A stretch of 64,000 nucleotides of DNA, from the NCBI RefSeq assembly GCF_030656115.1, contig NZ_JAUSOO010000129.1:62001-126000 (forward strand), in the 5' to 3' direction. The number at the start of each line of letters is the position of its first letter. The first letter of the stretch is position 1. The notes beneath the pieces were generated by a model that was not told the DNA's origin, did no database searches, and worked only from the letters and a program-made list of their open reading frames with translations. A program made the translations under genes and the position numbers. Shown here in pieces: positions 61,426 to 64,000 of this stretch. The DNA comes from Hydrogenophaga sp. Its GTDB lineage: Bacteria > Pseudomonadota > Gammaproteobacteria > Burkholderiales > Burkholderiaceae_C.

Positions 61426-64000
61426 CTACGCTTTGGGCGTGACGGCCTGGGGGGCGCTGGCTTCGGTTGACCAGGGCGGCACGCGGTGCGGTTGGCGGTG
61501 AACTGCATGCTGCAGCCGCAACAACGGCCCTTGGCTGGTGATGTGGTTGGCCAGGCCGTCTCGGCGCACCGGGCGGTAGCCGGTGGAGGTGCCCGCGTCC
61601 ACCCAGTCCAGGTGCAGGGCCTGGTGCAGCCACTGCCAGTCGTCGCCCACGCGCAGGCGTATCCAGGGGTTGGGCAGGTACAGGCCTTGGCGCAGCCGCA
61701 TCCAGAGCTGGCGGCTGGGTTGGTAGCTGCTGTCGATTTCGGCGCGTGCCATGACGTGGTTGATATAGCTGCGCTTGCGCCGAGGCTCGGACCACAGCGC
61801 CACGGGCAGGCGCTCCAAATGGACTTCCAGGGCTTCGGCGGTGAAGCCGTTGTCCAGCACATAGGGCGTGTTGTCTGCCACCCCGTCGCGCAGCACAGCA
61901 CCGGCACCAAACCCGGTTTTCAGCCAGACCAGCATGATGCTGAGCGGCCAGTATTCGCCCTGTTCCTGGGTGATGCGGTGCAGGCGTTCGCCGGTCTGCA
62001 CGTCGATGAAGGCAGGGGCCAGCCGCTGGGCCAGCGCGGCCAGGTGCTGCTGGCCAAAGGCGGTGTCTTCGATGGCGCGCGACAGGGCGTGCATCCAGGC
62101 GGTGTGGCCGAACTCGTCGCGCAGCTCGGGGTTGGCGCCGCGCGTCAGCAGGGCGTCTACCAGCGCGGTGTTGCCGGCGCGCGCCGCCATCATCAACGGC
62201 GTGGCGCCGGTGGGGGTGGGGTGGTTCAGGCCGTGGCGTTCGCAGGCTTGCAGCACCGGCTTGAGGCCGTGGGCTGCGTACATGGCCAACTGGCGCAGTT
62301 GCAGCGCTTGCTGCGCCCGCAGCGCCTTGACGCAAAAAGGCAGCTTCGGATCAGCCTGCATGATGGGGCTGGAATAGCTGACCGGCAGCTCGGTCAAGCC
62401 CATCACACCCTCGGGGGCCAGCTGCGCGGCGGGGACAAAACCAGCGCGGGCGAGTTGGTCCACCCAGCCGGTCTGGTCGTGCCACAGGGCGTAGTCCATC
62501 ACCAGTTGCTTGAGCTTGGTGCTGGGGTGCTGGCGCTGCAAAGCCTGGGGCACGGCGGCTTCGATGGCGGTGCGGCTCCAGGGCTGCCAGGGCACCGGCT
62601 GCTCGCGCAAAATGGTGTCGCGAATGGCCTGCGCCTGCTCGGTTTTGCCCTGCATCTCCAGGCGGCGCGCCTCTTGCGCCCATTCTTGCTGGCTCGACAC
62701 CTCGGGCGCACGCGCTTGCCAGGCCCCTTCGCGCAGCCCCAGCAGACCCAGCAGCGGGTGCGACAGGTCGGCCTCGACCAGCGTCAGCGTTTCCACCGCC
62801 CGGGTCATGGCCACATACAGCGCGTTCACATAAAACTTGTAGCGCTCCAGCGACTTGTCGGCCTTGTCGCGCCCGCGCCGGTATTGCAGCGCATCGACCG
62901 CCAGCGCCTCGGGGCCCACGCCTTCGCACACGGTGGCGTAGGCCTGGCGCGCACCGCTGACCATGCCCAGCAAAATCACATGCGGGTATTCCAGGCCCTT
63001 GGCCTCGTGCACCGAGAACACCAGCGGCGTCTTGAGCACCTCACGCGCAGCGGCCTTGTCTTCGTCGCGCAGCACCAGCACCGCGTGGCGGGCCGAAGCG
63101 CGCACCGCTTTGTCCAGCGCCTGCAGCGTGTCGCCGCGCTCGGCCAGCAGCGTGACCTCGCCGGGGCGGTCCGAACGGCTTTGCACCAGGTGGTTGCTTT
63201 CGCGGTCAATCGAGCCAAAGCGCGCCTGTTTGATCTTGAGCAAGCGGTTGGCCAGCTCGGTCACCGCCTCGGTGTTGCGGAAATTCGCTTGCAGGATGTG
63301 CAACTGCTCCAGCGCCGCCGTGCCGGGCTCGCCCGCGTGGCCTTTCCAGAACAGCTCGCGCAGCGCGGCCCAGGAAAAGAAGTTGGGGTGCACGATCTGG
63401 TTCGCATCGCCACACAGCAAAAACTGGCCCGGCGTTTTCAGGGTGGCCAGCGCGGCTTCCACCTGCGCGGCGGTCAGGTCCTGCACCTCGTCCACCACCA
63501 CATGGTCGTAGGTGGGCTCGATGAGCGGGCGCCATTCGTGCACCAGCAGCGCGGTGTCAAACCAGCCGGCCTCGCGCAGCCAGTCGCGGTAGCGCAAAAA
63601 CAGCGGGTAGGCCTGGGCGCGCTGCTCGGGCGTGAGCAGGCTTTGGCGCTGGCCGCGCTCCAGGTACTGTTCGGCCGACAGCGCGCCGCCGGGCTGCGCC
63701 GCAATGACGCCGCGAAACTCTTCCAGCAGGCTGTGCGCGTCCAGCCCCAGGGCGCGCACCTGAGCCCGGTGGCGCTCGTGCCAGCCGACAAACGCGGCAA
63801 AGCTCAGCGGCTTGCCGGGCGGCACGCGCCAGGTTTCCAGAAACGCCTGGAAACTGAGGAACACCACTTCCTGCCGCTCGTTGTGGTAGCCGTGGGCGTG
63901 GTAGAGGTCTTGCGCGGACTGCGCCAAATAAGCCGACTGCGTGAGGTAGAGCACCTGCCCGCGCATTTCGCGCAGGCGCGAGAGCGTGACCGCCGTCTTG
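61426..64000 (-). CDS. Superfamily-1 (UvrD/Rep-like) helicase with ankyrin-like repeats, N-terminus outside window
   Basis: At least 857 residues are visible; the frame stays open to the right edge, and its first residues there (KTAVTLSRLREM) look like the end of a Walker A motif. DEVQDLTAAQ is the Walker B region, ILQANFRNTEAVTELANRL is the motif around a conserved Arg, VFSVHEAKGLEYPHVILLG and NALYVAMTRAVETLTLVE are typical UvrD C-terminal motifs. Residues about 590-680 of the visible part contain ankyrin-like repeats (TPTGATPLMMAARAGNTALVDALLTRGANPELRDEFGHTAWMHAL). Helicase-ankyrin fusions suggest a protein-directed DNA or RNA repair role; substrate unknown. Confidence 0.85.
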   Translation of the reverse strand, partial: KTAVTLSRLREMRGQVLYLTQSAYLAQSAQDLYHAHGYHNERQEVVFLSFQAFLETWRVPPGKPLSFAAFVGWHERHRAQVRALGLDAHSLLEEFRGVIAAQPGGALSAEQYLERGQRQSLLTPEQRAQAYPLFLRYRDWLREAGWFDTALLVHEWRPLIEPTYDHVVVDEVQDLTAAQVEAALATLKTPGQFLLCGDANQIVHPNFFSWAALRELFWKGHAGEPGTAALEQLHILQANFRNTEAVTELANRLLKIKQARFGSIDRESNHLVQSRSDRPGEVTLLAERGDTLQALDKAVRASARHAVLVLRDEDKAAAREVLKTPLVFSVHEAKGLEYPHVILLGMVSGARQAYATVCEGVGPEALAVDALQYRRGRDKADKSLERYKFYVNALYVAMTRAVETLTLVEADLSHPLLGLLGLREGAWQARAPEVSSQQEWAQEARRLEMQGKTEQAQAIRDTILREQPVPWQPWSRTAIEAAVPQALQRQHPSTKLKQLVMDYALWHDQTGWVDQLARAGFVPAAQLAPEGVMGLTELPVSYSSPIMQADPKLPFCVKALRAQQALQLRQLAMYAAHGLKPVLQACERHGLNHPTPTGATPLMMAARAGNTALVDALLTRGANPELRDEFGHTAWMHALSRAIEDTAFGQQHLAALAQRLAPAFIDVQTGERLHRITQEQGEYWPLSIMLVWLKTGFGAGAVLRDGVADNTPYVLDNGFTAEALEVHLERLPVALWSEPRRKRSYINHVMARAEIDSSYQPSRQLWMRLRQGLYLPNPWIRLRVGDDWQWLHQALHLDWVDAGTSTGYRPVRRDGLANHITSQGPLLRLQHAVHRQPHRVPPWSTEASAPQAVTPKA

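Overview
The window looks like chromosomal DNA of a Comamonadaceae-type betaproteobacterium (Hydrogenophaga/Acidovorax/Polaromonas-like). The evidence is high GC with dense coding, a Bug/TctC solute receptor, a MetH lacking its homocysteine domain behind an S-adenosylhomocysteine riboswitch, a UbiM-type ubiquinone hydroxylase, and dispersed GC-rich hairpin repeats typical of these genomes. The genus is inference; there is no rRNA gene here to test it.

1-16.9 kb: an aromatic-catabolism island. Minus-strand genes at 1-3.9 kb encode a glutathione transferase, an MhpA-type flavin hydroxylase, a fumarylacetoacetate-hydrolase-fold enzyme and an enoyl-CoA hydratase cut by the left edge. Plus-strand genes at 4.1-6.4 kb encode a BKACE lyase, a carboxymuconolactone-decarboxylase-like protein and a LigI-like amidohydrolase. 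A LysR regulator follows, then minus-strand genes from 16.9 down to 7.5 kb: a lipoprotein with an alpha/beta-hydrolase fold, an extradiol dioxygenase, both subunits of a molybdenum enzyme related to pyrogallol-phloroglucinol transhydroxylase and resorcinol hydroxylase, two solute-binding proteins and a beta-ketoadipyl-CoA-type thiolase. Hydroxylation, extradiol cleavage, hydrolysis and CoA processing are all represented, but the substrate cannot be read from sequence. The Mo enzyme is odd: an N-terminal SCP2-like domain is fused to the large subunit, and the small subunit has only nine cysteines.

17.4-24.5 kb: a PatZ-like lysine acetyltransferase next to a histone-deacetylase-family protein, then an Alg8/Alg44-like c-di-GMP-controlled polysaccharide synthase pair with no other alginate genes nearby.

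24.8-31 kb: ubiM, a Spy/CpxP-like protein, a copper module (cueR-like, copZ, copA) and a hemerythrin. Three FNR/ANR-type boxes lie here. The copA promoter is a 19-bp-spacer MerR type whose predicted start coincides with the ATG.

31-47.7 kb: mostly housekeeping or conserved genes: a tandem AAA+ ATPase, threonine ammonia-lyase, a CmpX-like membrane protein, a thioesterase, a 47-residue membrane protein, GTP-type PEP carboxykinase, a LysR regulator, metH with its riboswitch, and a GGDEF/EAL protein ending in a CZB zinc domain.

47.8-60.3 kb: a GAF-type sigma-54 activator, then an accessory stretch (a toxin-antitoxin pair with a frameshifted toxin, small unknown genes, a GreA/B-like factor, a Cys-rich YidD, an IS110 remnant, a FitAB/VapBC-type pair). 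After that comes a rhodanese/OsmC/acyl-CoA-dehydrogenase-like/rubredoxin-reductase operon behind a consensus sigma-54 promoter with large palindromes upstream, followed by a Crp/Fnr regulator and a DUF4395 protein. 60.4-64 kb: an RlmN/Cfr-family methyltransferase and a superfamily-1 helicase with ankyrin-like repeats, cut by the right edge. No tRNA, rRNA or CRISPR array was seen.
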